Positions 44,407 to 52,023 of a stretch of 64,000 nucleotides of DNA are shown here, in pieces. The notes under the pieces are model-generated. The model was given only the letters and a program-made list of their open reading frames with translations, did no database searches and had not been told where the DNA came from. The position numbers were made by a program, and so were the translations under genes. Source of the stretch: Mariniphaga sp. (GTDB lineage: Bacteria; Bacteroidota; Bacteroidia; Bacteroidales; Prolixibacteraceae); assembly GCA_019429205.1 (NCBI GenBank), contig JAHYIT010000010.1, positions 1-64,000 on the forward strand, read 5' to 3'. Position 1 is the first letter of the stretch. Each line of letters opens with the position of its first letter.

Positions 44407-45549
44407 ATGGAAAGTAAAAAATTAAATCTCCCGATAAATTGGATTGATGGGATGAAGGTAAAAAAGGATCATTTTATTTCCACCGATAATAGTATTACAA
44501 TGCAGGCAAGAAATATTTATAGCACTTTCTTAAATCCATATAATTATGGAATTCTTTTACAATCCGGGTGGAATAGTAATCATGTCAAAATTCACACAGG
44601 ACTTGACAATCAAGACTATATCCATGTTAAGGTAATGAATTGCCTTGCAATTACCCGGGATGGCTCAAGAATTGAAATCAATGAAACAAATTATTCCGAA
44701 AATGAATTTTCGGCACCCATGACACAGGTAAAAGTAAATCAGGAGAATTCAATAAATCGGGAATATTTTATTTGCCTGGCAGTAAACTTATTTGAAAGGG
44801 TGCCTTATGGAATTCCGGAACCTGATGAAACGCCACCCAGGTTGCCGTATGTTTTACCTGGATATCATTTGTCGTTACACCCTCCCGACGAAAAAAAATC
44901 AATTTTAACGGGTAATTCGTTAATTATAGGCAAACTAAAATTTATTGACAATAAACCGGAGATTGATGAAAATTATATTCCGGCCTGCCAGTCAATTTAC
45001 AGTCATCCTAAATTGGTCGAATATCACACACAATTGATAAAAATTTTAGGGCAGATTGAAATTGATATTGTTGATATACTGCATAATATAAAAAATAAGA
45101 AGCAGGGAACAAGAATAGCCGAAACAGTTGCTGAAATTTCAAATGCGGTACTTGGTTTTATAGGCGTTCATATGGTAGAATTCCGGAAAATAACAAAATA
45201 CAAACCTCCTATATTCATTTTCGAACAAATGGCAGCGCTTGCAAGAACCATAAATAATGCAATTAATATACACCTTTCTGCTGATAAAGAAGAATTCTAT
45301 AATTACATTCAGGACTGGAGTAACCTTAAACAGGGAGAATTTGAAAGATTATTGCTGAATACTGTTGATTTTAATTATGACCACGACGACATTAATAATT
45401 CAATAAACGAACTTGCTCCTTTTGTAAATACCATTTCAAAAGTGTTTAACATATTAAGCAATCTCGATTTTATTGGTAAGAAAAAAGATCGTCAGATTTT
45501 TGTAAAAGAACAAAAAGAAAAACCCGGGAATAGTTTTTTAGTTGATTAA
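44407..45549 (+). CDS. tssK: T6SS baseplate protein TssK
   Basis: 380 aa from ATG 44407 (MESKKLNLPINWIDGMKVKK); an in-frame TTG inside tssN is ignored. The N-terminal WIDGMKVKKDHF and the mid-region PYVLPGYHLSLHPPDEK are typical of subtype iii TssK, which connects baseplate wedges to the membrane complex. The C-terminal helical domain (about 210-330) would contact TssN/TssO. Confidence 0.85.
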   Translation: MESKKLNLPINWIDGMKVKKDHFISTDNSITMQARNIYSTFLNPYNYGILLQSGWNSNHVKIHTGLDNQDYIHVKVMNCLAITRDGSRIEINETNYSENEFSAPMTQVKVNQENSINREYFICLAVNLFERVPYGIPEPDETPPRLPYVLPGYHLSLHPPDEKKSILTGNSLIIGKLKFIDNKPEIDENYIPACQSIYSHPKLVEYHTQLIKILGQIEIDIVDILHNIKNKKQGTRIAETVAEISNAVLGFIGVHMVEFRKITKYKPPIFIFEQMAALARTINNAINIHLSADKEEFYNYIQDWSNLKQGEFERLLLNTVDFNYDHDDINNSINELAPFVNTISKVFNILSNLDFIGKKKDRQIFVKEQKEKPGNSFLVD

Positions 45550-45582
45550 AGGAAATGAAATATAATTCTAAAATTGAGAAAA

Positions 45583-46197
45583 ATGGATGCATTAAATAAA
45601 AAGGAAAGAAGAGAAGCTTTTATAAAAGTGTTTTTATTGTTTGTGCTTACTGTAATCCTTGTTGCAATAATAATGTTTTTTGCTTTTCGAATGCCAGCAC
45701 AAGTCCAGACATTCAACAGTGAGGAATATGAAAAATTAATTACTCTCAATGAGATAAGCAGGAAAAATGATAAAGATTTTTTATTTCTAACTGACTCTGC
45801 GCGTGCTTTATACATACAGTATTCAAAAGAAAATATCGAAGTGAACAGGGGTAGGATTAGCAACAGATTTTCAGGTGTTTTAAACAATATGGAAGATATT
45901 ATTCTTCGGGTTGAGCAAGATACGTTAAGAAGCGATTTATATGGTCACTTGATTGATGCATACAGTAACCTTTTTGTAAAAAACGACAATATTAATGAGT
46001 TAAAATTAGAATTGAAGAAGGCTTCAGAAACAACCGGAGGTGCCGAAATTGTAAAAGAATTGTCCAGCGAGGAACAGATGATTGAATTGATAAAAGCTGC
46101 ACTTGAAAAACATAACGGCAATAAAAAAAATGCAGCCAAAGAAATTGGCATGACCGAAAGAAGATTAATCAGGGTTATGAAAGATCTGGGAATGTAA
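45583..46197 (+). CDS. tssO: T6SSiii protein TssO with Fis-like helix-turn-helix tail
   Basis: 204 aa from ATG 45583. Short basic cytoplasmic N-terminus, a membrane helix (about 16-34), then a charged helical domain, as in TssO of the Bacteroidota membrane complex. The last 40 residues (EEQMIELIKAALEKHNGNKK, then AAKEIGMTERRLIRVMKDLGM-like) match the Fis/HTH_8 pattern: helix, GNK, AAKxIGM turn, RRL-R recognition helix. A DNA-binding-type tail after a membrane helix is unexpected, because the C-terminus should be periplasmic in this topology. The TssO call comes from position and topology. Confidence 0.72.
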   Translation: MDALNKKERREAFIKVFLLFVLTVILVAIIMFFAFRMPAQVQTFNSEEYEKLITLNEISRKNDKDFLFLTDSARALYIQYSKENIEVNRGRISNRFSGVLNNMEDIILRVEQDTLRSDLYGHLIDAYSNLFVKNDNINELKLELKKASETTGGAEIVKELSSEEQMIELIKAALEKHNGNKKNAAKEIGMTERRLIRVMKDLGM

Positions 46198-46261
46198 TTT
46201 CATTCGGTTTATTTTTAAAAATGAAAACGATTTTTACCATTTAATTTCAATTTTTCCATTG

Positions 46262-47212
46262 ATGGATGCAACCTATAATATAAAAGAGATCATTCAAAAT
46301 ATATATTTCGACATGAAGGTTGAGACAGTGATTGGAGACTTGATGGAAAATGGTCTGAAGGTGGATGATTTTGTTGTTGTTGCCAATGGAAGCTTTAAAC
46401 GCCGGTATTCCCGCGATATTGCCTGTACAAATAAAGTTAAACTTAACAACGGTCAGGAAATTAGCGAGATTCACGTCAACCGCGATGCTATTTACGATTT
46501 ACTGCCTGAAGGACTATTTCATCAAAGTACAGAATTAAATGTAAATGAGTCCGGTAATATTTCAAGAGAATCGAAAAGGTTAAAAGCCGAAGAAAAAGAC
46601 GCCCGTATCTTTTTCCTTCCTTTTGAAAACGAAATTTACTTTCAAAGAATTAATCTTGAACTGGAAGAACGAAAAATTTTAAACCAGTTTAATGAAGTTC
46701 TTTTAGACGATGTTGCTTCTGGATTTTGGAATTTTGATAAGTCGATTGAAAGGAAATTCCTTTTAAGAATGATTAAATTTTTACACTTTTCGTACAAAAT
46801 TGCTGGAAATATAAAACTGACTGAAGAATGCCTCGGAAAGATTCTCGATGAAGATGTCAAAATAACTATTACCGCAAATCATTCAGATGAACAAGTAAAT
46901 TATAAGAATGATATATTATTATCTGGTTGTTTACTGGGGGCGTCTGAATTAGGAGTTGATTTTGTATGCGGCGATGTTTTTAAGAATACAGGCAGAATTA
47001 TGGTTTTTGCCATTGGACCGCTGAGAAATTCAGTTGTGAATGACTATTTGGAAAACGGAGCAATCTCAAAATTTTTGGCATGCTTCTTTGATTTTTTTGT
47101 GCCGGTTGAAATTGATGTGAACACCAAAATTCTAGTTTCTCCGGAAAAACAGAATTTTTTGCTGGAAGAATCAGAAGAGGGTGCATCTCTTGGTTTTAAA
47201 ACATTCATTTAA
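46262..47212 (+). CDS. tssG: T6SS baseplate protein TssG
   Basis: 316 aa from ATG 46262 (MDATYNIKEIIQNIYFD). The motif IYDLLPEGLFHQS (near 79-91) is characteristic of TssG/VasB, and the C-terminal region (LGVDFVCGDVF ... RIMVFAIGPLRNS) fits the family. It forms the TssF2G wedge of the baseplate with TssF and TssE, encoded just downstream. The subtype iii version is divergent. Confidence 0.78.
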   Translation: MDATYNIKEIIQNIYFDMKVETVIGDLMENGLKVDDFVVVANGSFKRRYSRDIACTNKVKLNNGQEISEIHVNRDAIYDLLPEGLFHQSTELNVNESGNISRESKRLKAEEKDARIFFLPFENEIYFQRINLELEERKILNQFNEVLLDDVASGFWNFDKSIERKFLLRMIKFLHFSYKIAGNIKLTEECLGKILDEDVKITITANHSDEQVNYKNDILLSGCLLGASELGVDFVCGDVFKNTGRIMVFAIGPLRNSVVNDYLENGAISKFLACFFDFFVPVEIDVNTKILVSPEKQNFLLEESEEGASLGFKTFI

Positions 47213-47229
47213 ATAGATTTTTTGTATTA

Positions 47230-47658
47230 ATGATTAGTGACTATTATAAATTGCCTTTGAGGCCTGATAAATTAATGAACAAGCAGGAACAGTCCAAATG
47301 CTCCCTGACTGATTCAGTGGCTGGTTTGATCCATTTGATCGCGGTTACTTCTTATGGAGAGTGCAAACACGACATTTCGTTTGGTTGTGAGATTTGGGAA
47401 CACGATTTTGAAAACATTGCCAATTCTCAGATTTTTAGAGAAAAATTACGAAGCTCCATCCAGAATACCATCGAAAAACATGAACCACGGTTAACGAATG
47501 TGAAAGTGGGCATTCAGATTGACCAGATTGATTACCGGATGGATCGGCACAGGATAAAAAGCAGGATCAGACTTAAAGTTGATGCCATCCTTGTTATGAC
47601 TAACGAATCTTTTACGTTTACCGATCAGTTCTTTATCGGTCCTTTATCATACTATTAA
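47230..47658 (+). CDS. tssE: T6SS baseplate protein TssE (gp25-like)
   Basis: 142 aa, gp25/GPW lysozyme-like baseplate subunit. SLTDSVAGLIHLIAVTSYGE, FGCEIWEHDFENI (position of the conserved Glu-Phe region) and IQNTIEKHEPRLTNVKVGIQ are diagnostic. It initiates sheath assembly. 17 bp after tssG and 9 bp before tssF. Confidence 0.9.
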   Translation: MISDYYKLPLRPDKLMNKQEQSKCSLTDSVAGLIHLIAVTSYGECKHDISFGCEIWEHDFENIANSQIFREKLRSSIQNTIEKHEPRLTNVKVGIQIDQIDYRMDRHRIKSRIRLKVDAILVMTNESFTFTDQFFIGPLSYY

Positions 47659-47667
47659 TTAAATTCT

Positions 47668-49536
47668 ATGCAGGAAAGTAAAGAGAAAATAAGGAGCCGG
47701 ATGATTAAGAATGCTTCAAGAATTTGGGGTTTTCAGGATATACAAGCAGAAAGTTCGTTCGATCCGCTGGTGGGAATGATTGTAGGAGCACTCTCCAGTG
47801 AACTGGCAAAAATATCAAATGAAATAAGTACCACTGAAGCCAGGTTACTTGAAAAGCTGGTAGAATTACTTTCTCCTGAACCTGTAACAGGACCATTTCC
47901 CGCTCATGGAATTATTCGAACAAAACCTGTAGAACATGTTTTTACAATCGACCCTTTAAACCAGTTTTTTTTTAATAAAAGAAATATTATTTCAGGAGAG
48001 AATACTACTGTAGAAATACCTGTTTTTTTCACACCCACCGGAAAATATAAACTTTTTAACGGTCAGCTAAAATATCTGATTAATAGGGCAAAAATTTTTC
48101 AGTTTAAAGAAGATCTGTACAAGGAGGTGATTGTCGAAGGCAGTTCGGATAAATCATTTAAAACCTCCGAAATCTGGCTTGGGTTGGAAATGGATGATCA
48201 GGTCGGGTCGATAGAAGGGTTGTCTGTTTATTTCGATTTGCGCAGTGAATTACATGAAAAAAGTTTTTACGAATCACTCTCTAAGGGAAAGTGGATCGTC
48301 AACGGGCATCCGGTTAAATTTATACAAGGAGCAGGAGATAAAGGTAATTTGGATCGAGATGCACTTGATGCGCTAATGAAAAAAGAACTGGATGTTACGG
48401 CTAAATTATGCAGCCATATTAACCGGTTTTACAAAAAGAATTTTTTTACCATTTGTTCGGACGGTGGATATTTCCCCAATAAACCGGATTCTGAAGAAAA
48501 ATACCCCCAGTTATTAAATGAGGTATTTATGCGGAAGGACCTTGAAAAAATAGAGGGTAATATTATCTGGATTAAAGTTGAGTTTCCACAAGTATTACCA
48601 ACTGAGGTTCTCGATAACCTTTTTTGTTCCATAAATTGTTACCCGGTTTTTAATCGGCACCTGAATGAATTTACGCAATCGGCAAGGGAATTTATAAACA
48701 TTTTACCGCTGATAACTGACGAGATTTACCTGGACATGGAAAGAGTAACCGGCAGTAGCGGAAGATCTTACGGGCAAAAATCACTTTTCACAATTAAAGA
48801 GGCAGAAAACGGAACTTATATTGTGAGGCGGGGTGGTGCTGGACGGTTCGACTCACGTAATGCTGCTGAAATTGTTAACTATTTGCTGGAGTTGCTGCGA
48901 GATGAAAGTGCAGCCTTTGCTATTTTGGGAGTCGACATGATTTCTTCAAACCTGAAAGAACTGGAACAGACCATTGCACGGTTGGATAACCGGTTAAAAG
49001 AGAGCAATATCGTTAAGGAAGACATTTCATACCTTTTGTTGAAGCCGCACACGGACGATGAAACTCTTTTTGTTAAGTTCTGGACTACTAACGGAAAGTT
49101 TGCCAACAATATAAAAAGCGGTGAAAACCTGTTGATTTACAATGGCAGCGACTTGTGGCCCGAATCTGTAACTCTTGTTACGCCATCTATGGGCGGACGT
49201 GAATCAATGGATTCAGAGCAGCGATTAAATGCTTATCGGACAGCTTTGCTTTCTCATGGTAGAGTTGTTACGAAAGAAGATATAAAAGCCCTTTGTTTTG
49301 AACACTTTGGAAATCTCCTGGAGGAGGTGGAAATTAAAAAAGGCCTGCAAACCGGACAATCCACCGACAGTGGTTTTATCCAAACCCTGGATATTTACCT
49401 CACCCTTTCAAAAGAATCAGGTGGAACTGAAAAGAAAGAGTTGGAATATTTAAAAAAAGATTTATTGATAAAGCTGGAAGAGCAATCGACGAATGTGTTG
49501 CCGTTTAGGTGTTTTTTCACTCAAAAAACGATGTAA
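47668..49536 (+). CDS. tssF: T6SS baseplate protein TssF
   Basis: 622 aa, normal for TssF/VasA. Opens with KIRSRMIKNASRIWGFQD and FDPLVGMIVGALSSELAKI, then EARLLEKLVELLSPEPVTGPFPAHGI, the hallmark N-terminal region. The C-terminal part (RLNAYRTALLSHGRVVTKED) resembles phage gp6-like baseplate proteins. Last gene of the rightward structural run; a palindromic element starts 36 bp after the stop. Confidence 0.9.
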   Translation: MQESKEKIRSRMIKNASRIWGFQDIQAESSFDPLVGMIVGALSSELAKISNEISTTEARLLEKLVELLSPEPVTGPFPAHGIIRTKPVEHVFTIDPLNQFFFNKRNIISGENTTVEIPVFFTPTGKYKLFNGQLKYLINRAKIFQFKEDLYKEVIVEGSSDKSFKTSEIWLGLEMDDQVGSIEGLSVYFDLRSELHEKSFYESLSKGKWIVNGHPVKFIQGAGDKGNLDRDALDALMKKELDVTAKLCSHINRFYKKNFFTICSDGGYFPNKPDSEEKYPQLLNEVFMRKDLEKIEGNIIWIKVEFPQVLPTEVLDNLFCSINCYPVFNRHLNEFTQSAREFINILPLITDEIYLDMERVTGSSGRSYGQKSLFTIKEAENGTYIVRRGGAGRFDSRNAAEIVNYLLELLRDESAAFAILGVDMISSNLKELEQTIARLDNRLKESNIVKEDISYLLLKPHTDDETLFVKFWTTNGKFANNIKSGENLLIYNGSDLWPESVTLVTPSMGGRESMDSEQRLNAYRTALLSHGRVVTKEDIKALCFEHFGNLLEEVEIKKGLQTGQSTDSGFIQTLDIYLTLSKESGGTEKKELEYLKKDLLIKLEEQSTNVLPFRCFFTQKTM

Positions 49537-49572
49537 AAAATAGGATTTCTATTATCGCTTTTATGGATTGTC

Positions 49573-49805
49573 CGGGTGTACGACAAATTCCATATTTCTA
49601 TTCGCTTTCGGAAAAACGGATTTTTTACACCGTGGCTTCAGCCCGGTGAACAGAGATATCAAAAACAAAAGGGCTTTAGCCATTAAGAGATTTAAATGCT
49701 AAAGCCGGAAAAGACTCCGAAAAGGTTAATCACCGGGCTAAAGCGCCGGTGTAAAAAATGATTGTTTGTTTTGTGATTTAAAACGTGGAATTTGTCTTAC
49801 ACCCG
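49573..49805. mobile_element. MITE-like palindromic element with TIRs and 6-bp direct repeats
   Basis: 233 bp. The 20-bp terminal inverted repeats match at 19 positions (49573-49592 CGGGTGTACGACAAATTCCA; 49786-49805 complementary). Both ends are flanked by ATTGTC in direct orientation (49567-49572, 49806-49811), as expected for a target-site duplication. Inside are nested inverted repeats: TTTTTTACACCG...GCCCGGTGA with TCACCGGGC...CGGTGTAAAAAA, and GGGCTTTAGCCAT with ATGCTAAAGCC. No ORF. It can fold into one long hairpin and may also end the tssF transcript. Confidence 0.8.
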
Positions 49806-49956
49806 ATTGTCCCCATTGGTACCAACAATTAATTTATGGAACTATGAGGTAAAATTATTTTTATCTTTATTAACATAAGTAGTTGATTTTAAGAAAAATA
49901 ATTTGTAATTTGTATAGGATTTCAAAAAATTACGTCACACAATAAAAAGTGAACCA

Positions 49957-50289
49957 ATGAAGAAATTTCAGCTAACTATCATTATGTATTTACTGGCTTT
50001 GGGTTTAGCAGGGTGTTCTTCGCAAAAAGGGGTGCAGAAAAGCGCTGTTACGGCTCCTGAAAATTCGGCCTTTATAAGTGAAAATACTGAAACCGTTGAG
50101 AAGGATAAGCCCGAACCTGAAAATATGGCTGTGAAACCCGTGATACACGTTGTAAAAAAAGGCGAAAGTTTATGGGTAATAGCAAAACAGTATGGTGTTA
50201 CAGTTAAAGCCATTGCCGAAGCGAATAACATAACTAATTCCAATATGATCAAAATTAATCAGAAACTGATTATTCCGGAAAAGAAATGA
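49957..50289 (+). CDS. LysM-domain lipoprotein in the T6SS locus
   Basis: 110 aa. Lipoprotein signal ending LGLAGC (Cys20), a Pro/Glu linker, then one C-terminal LysM domain (about 62-107: HVVKKGESLWVIAKQYGV, VKAIAEANNI, IKINQKLIIPEKK) that binds peptidoglycan. It lies between the two T6SS arms, after a MITE-like element. An accessory role anchoring the T6SS to wall and outer membrane (compare TssQ/TssR, not found here) is possible but unproven. Confidence 0.85.
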   Translation: MKKFQLTIIMYLLALGLAGCSSQKGVQKSAVTAPENSAFISENTETVEKDKPEPENMAVKPVIHVVKKGESLWVIAKQYGVTVKAIAEANNITNSNMIKINQKLIIPEKK

Positions 50290-50351
50290 TGTTAGAATTG
50301 TACATATTTCTCTTAATCAAATGGATTTATTAACTTTTAATAAAAAACAAC

Positions 50352-51326
50352 ATGGCTGAAAATATATTCTCTGATTACAGGAAGGAAGGAAAAATTAAAC
50401 TTAGCGGATTTACAAAACCATTTAGAAGGGTGGGACATTCAACATCAAATTATTTTAAAGCAAGTTCAAAAAAAGACCTAACACTTGGAGCTGTTTCAGG
50501 TGCATCAAATGCTTGGTCTACAGCAGATATTGGATTAGCTATTGCTGGATTTACTGGATTTGCTGCTGCAGGGAGTGCAGCAATTGCTTTGCCAGCAACA
50601 AGCGTTGCTGTTGGCTTAGTCGGAATAGCCATGCTTGCTAAGAGCACTTATTCAAATCGGGATGCGGCACACGAAAAATTACGGCCATTTGTTTGGAGTC
50701 TTATAGACGATGTTAGACCAGAAAGAAGTATTTATACAGATAGGGAAGCCCAGGAACAGGCATCAAACGCCGCAATCTATCTTTTAAAAGAGGCAGATTC
50801 TCAATATCAGATAATGGCTGGCAAATACGAAAATGCCAGACAAAACATAGTGAAATTTTTTGATAACTTTTATAATGAAATTAAACCTCTACTTGCTGGA
50901 TCAGGAATTTGGCAGGGCGATGCTATTGAGCAATTTTATGAAAGAACTATTCCAAGTCAGAGGATAACTTTTGAACCGAAAATTATTGAAGCTCATATAG
51001 CTTTCAATAATATAAAAGTTCATTCAGAAATAATGTGGAAAACTGCCACAAGTCAAGGTGGGCCTGTATTTGAATACATGCGTAGACTGGTTCATTTAGG
51101 TAATTACTTACAAGTCGCAAATATCTTATCTGTATCGACATTTGCAAAATTAAGTAATAGTTCACAACCAGATCCAGGTGACATATTATTAAAGTACTGT
51201 CAAGATATAACACAGGGTAATAGAAATTATCTTCAAGCGTGGTCCAGTATCATTAAAGAAAAGGATGATAATTATCAAAAATGGGAGCGTTTTATTATGA
51301 AGTACGGTATAGATAGAAAAAAATAG
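50352..51326 (+). CDS. Unrecognised protein with Gly/Ala-rich hydrophobic segment; candidate T6SS effector
   Basis: 324 aa, no signal peptide, no family recognised. A basic N-terminus (residues 1-45) precedes a 40-residue Gly/Ala-rich hydrophobic stretch (about 58-97: DIGLAIAGFTGFAAAGSAA, then VAVGLVGIAMLA) that could form a membrane hairpin. A helical, charged C-terminal region of about 220 residues follows. It sits between the T6SS arms, 62 bp after the LysM gene and 22 bp before a second MITE-like element, near PAAR and VgrG. Position and hairpin suggest a membrane-acting effector or accessory protein; no catalytic motif supports a toxin activity, and no obvious immunity gene is adjacent. 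Confidence 0.6.
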   Translation: MAENIFSDYRKEGKIKLSGFTKPFRRVGHSTSNYFKASSKKDLTLGAVSGASNAWSTADIGLAIAGFTGFAAAGSAAIALPATSVAVGLVGIAMLAKSTYSNRDAAHEKLRPFVWSLIDDVRPERSIYTDREAQEQASNAAIYLLKEADSQYQIMAGKYENARQNIVKFFDNFYNEIKPLLAGSGIWQGDAIEQFYERTIPSQRITFEPKIIEAHIAFNNIKVHSEIMWKTATSQGGPVFEYMRRLVHLGNYLQVANILSVSTFAKLSNSSQPDPGDILLKYCQDITQGNRNYLQAWSSIIKEKDDNYQKWERFIMKYGIDRKK

Positions 51327-51348
51327 GTGTGATTATTTATTAATTTAT

Positions 51349-51484
51349 ATGGGGTATCTTATCATCTCCTGTAGTTTTTCTGATGAAATTGACAACCAGT
51401 TACTTATGAAAATTTTATTATTATTTTTAATTTATTGATATTTAATACATTATACATATCACGGGTAAAGATTGGATACCCCAT
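51349..51484. mobile_element. MITE-like element with 10-bp TIRs and perfect 9-bp direct repeats
   Basis: 136 bp bounded by ATGGGGTATC (51349-51358) and its exact inverse GATACCCCAT (51475-51484). Outside both ends stands TTAATTTAT in direct orientation (51340-51348 and 51485-51493), a convincing 9-bp target-site duplication. No coding sequence. It lies between the unrecognised gene and the convergent PAAR gene. Confidence 0.8.
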
Positions 51485-51711
51485 TTAATTTATTTTTATT
51501 CCATTTGGCAAACCTTTTTGCTGACAGGTTGCTACTCAGTAAAGGCTGTTTCTTCTTCAGGTTAGCTCTCATATGTTACGAATAATTTTTATCAATTCCA
51601 CCAACTATTTTTGGCCTCCTCAGCATAAAAAAAAATAAAAAATAAGTTGACAACGTTTTTCAGATCTAATGGAATAAGAATAAAGTTATTGAAATTAATG
51701 TGTAAATTTCC

Positions 51712-52011
51712 TTATCCTCCAATCAGCACATTCACGCACCCCAACACAATACTTCCCCCGTGTGCAGTAGTGTCACCCATTCGGGCTGCAGGTTTTCCAC
51801 CAATCATTACGGTGGCGGAGCCTTTTACAATAGAGTCGGGCGGACCCACGCAGGTAGCCATATCGCCCACAACTGCCGCGGGCAGGTTTCCTATCAAAAC
51901 ATTTGGCACTCCCGGCCCCAAAATTGGCCCTCCTACGTGCGGAATTGGTGGTGTTCCAGGTGTTTGCATCGGGCAGGTGTGCATATCGGTAATTCTTGCA
52001 GCAGGTGGCAT
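51712..52011 (-). CDS. PAAR-domain protein
   Basis: 99 aa, a stand-alone PAAR spike tip that caps VgrG. MPPAARITDMHTCPM at the start, PHVGGPILGPGVPNVLIG in the middle and AARMGDTTAHGGSI near residues 75-88 supply the His/Cys zinc ligands and PAAR-like repeats. 12 bp after the vgrG stop, so co-transcribed. No effector domain is fused. Confidence 0.95.
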   Translation of the reverse strand: MPPAARITDMHTCPMQTPGTPPIPHVGGPILGPGVPNVLIGNLPAAVVGDMATCVGPPDSIVKGSATVMIGGKPAARMGDTTAHGGSIVLGCVNVLIGG

Positions 52012-52023
52012 AATTTTTAAGTT

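Noticed and set aside
45583-46197. TssO-position gene as a stand-alone transcription factor
   Set aside because: The membrane helix, length and place in the tss operon fit TssO; only the last 40 residues look like an HTH.
49806-49956. Possible small ORF or RNA between the MITE-like element and the LysM gene
   Set aside because: No start with ribosome-binding site and no recognisable RNA fold; likely promoter DNA.
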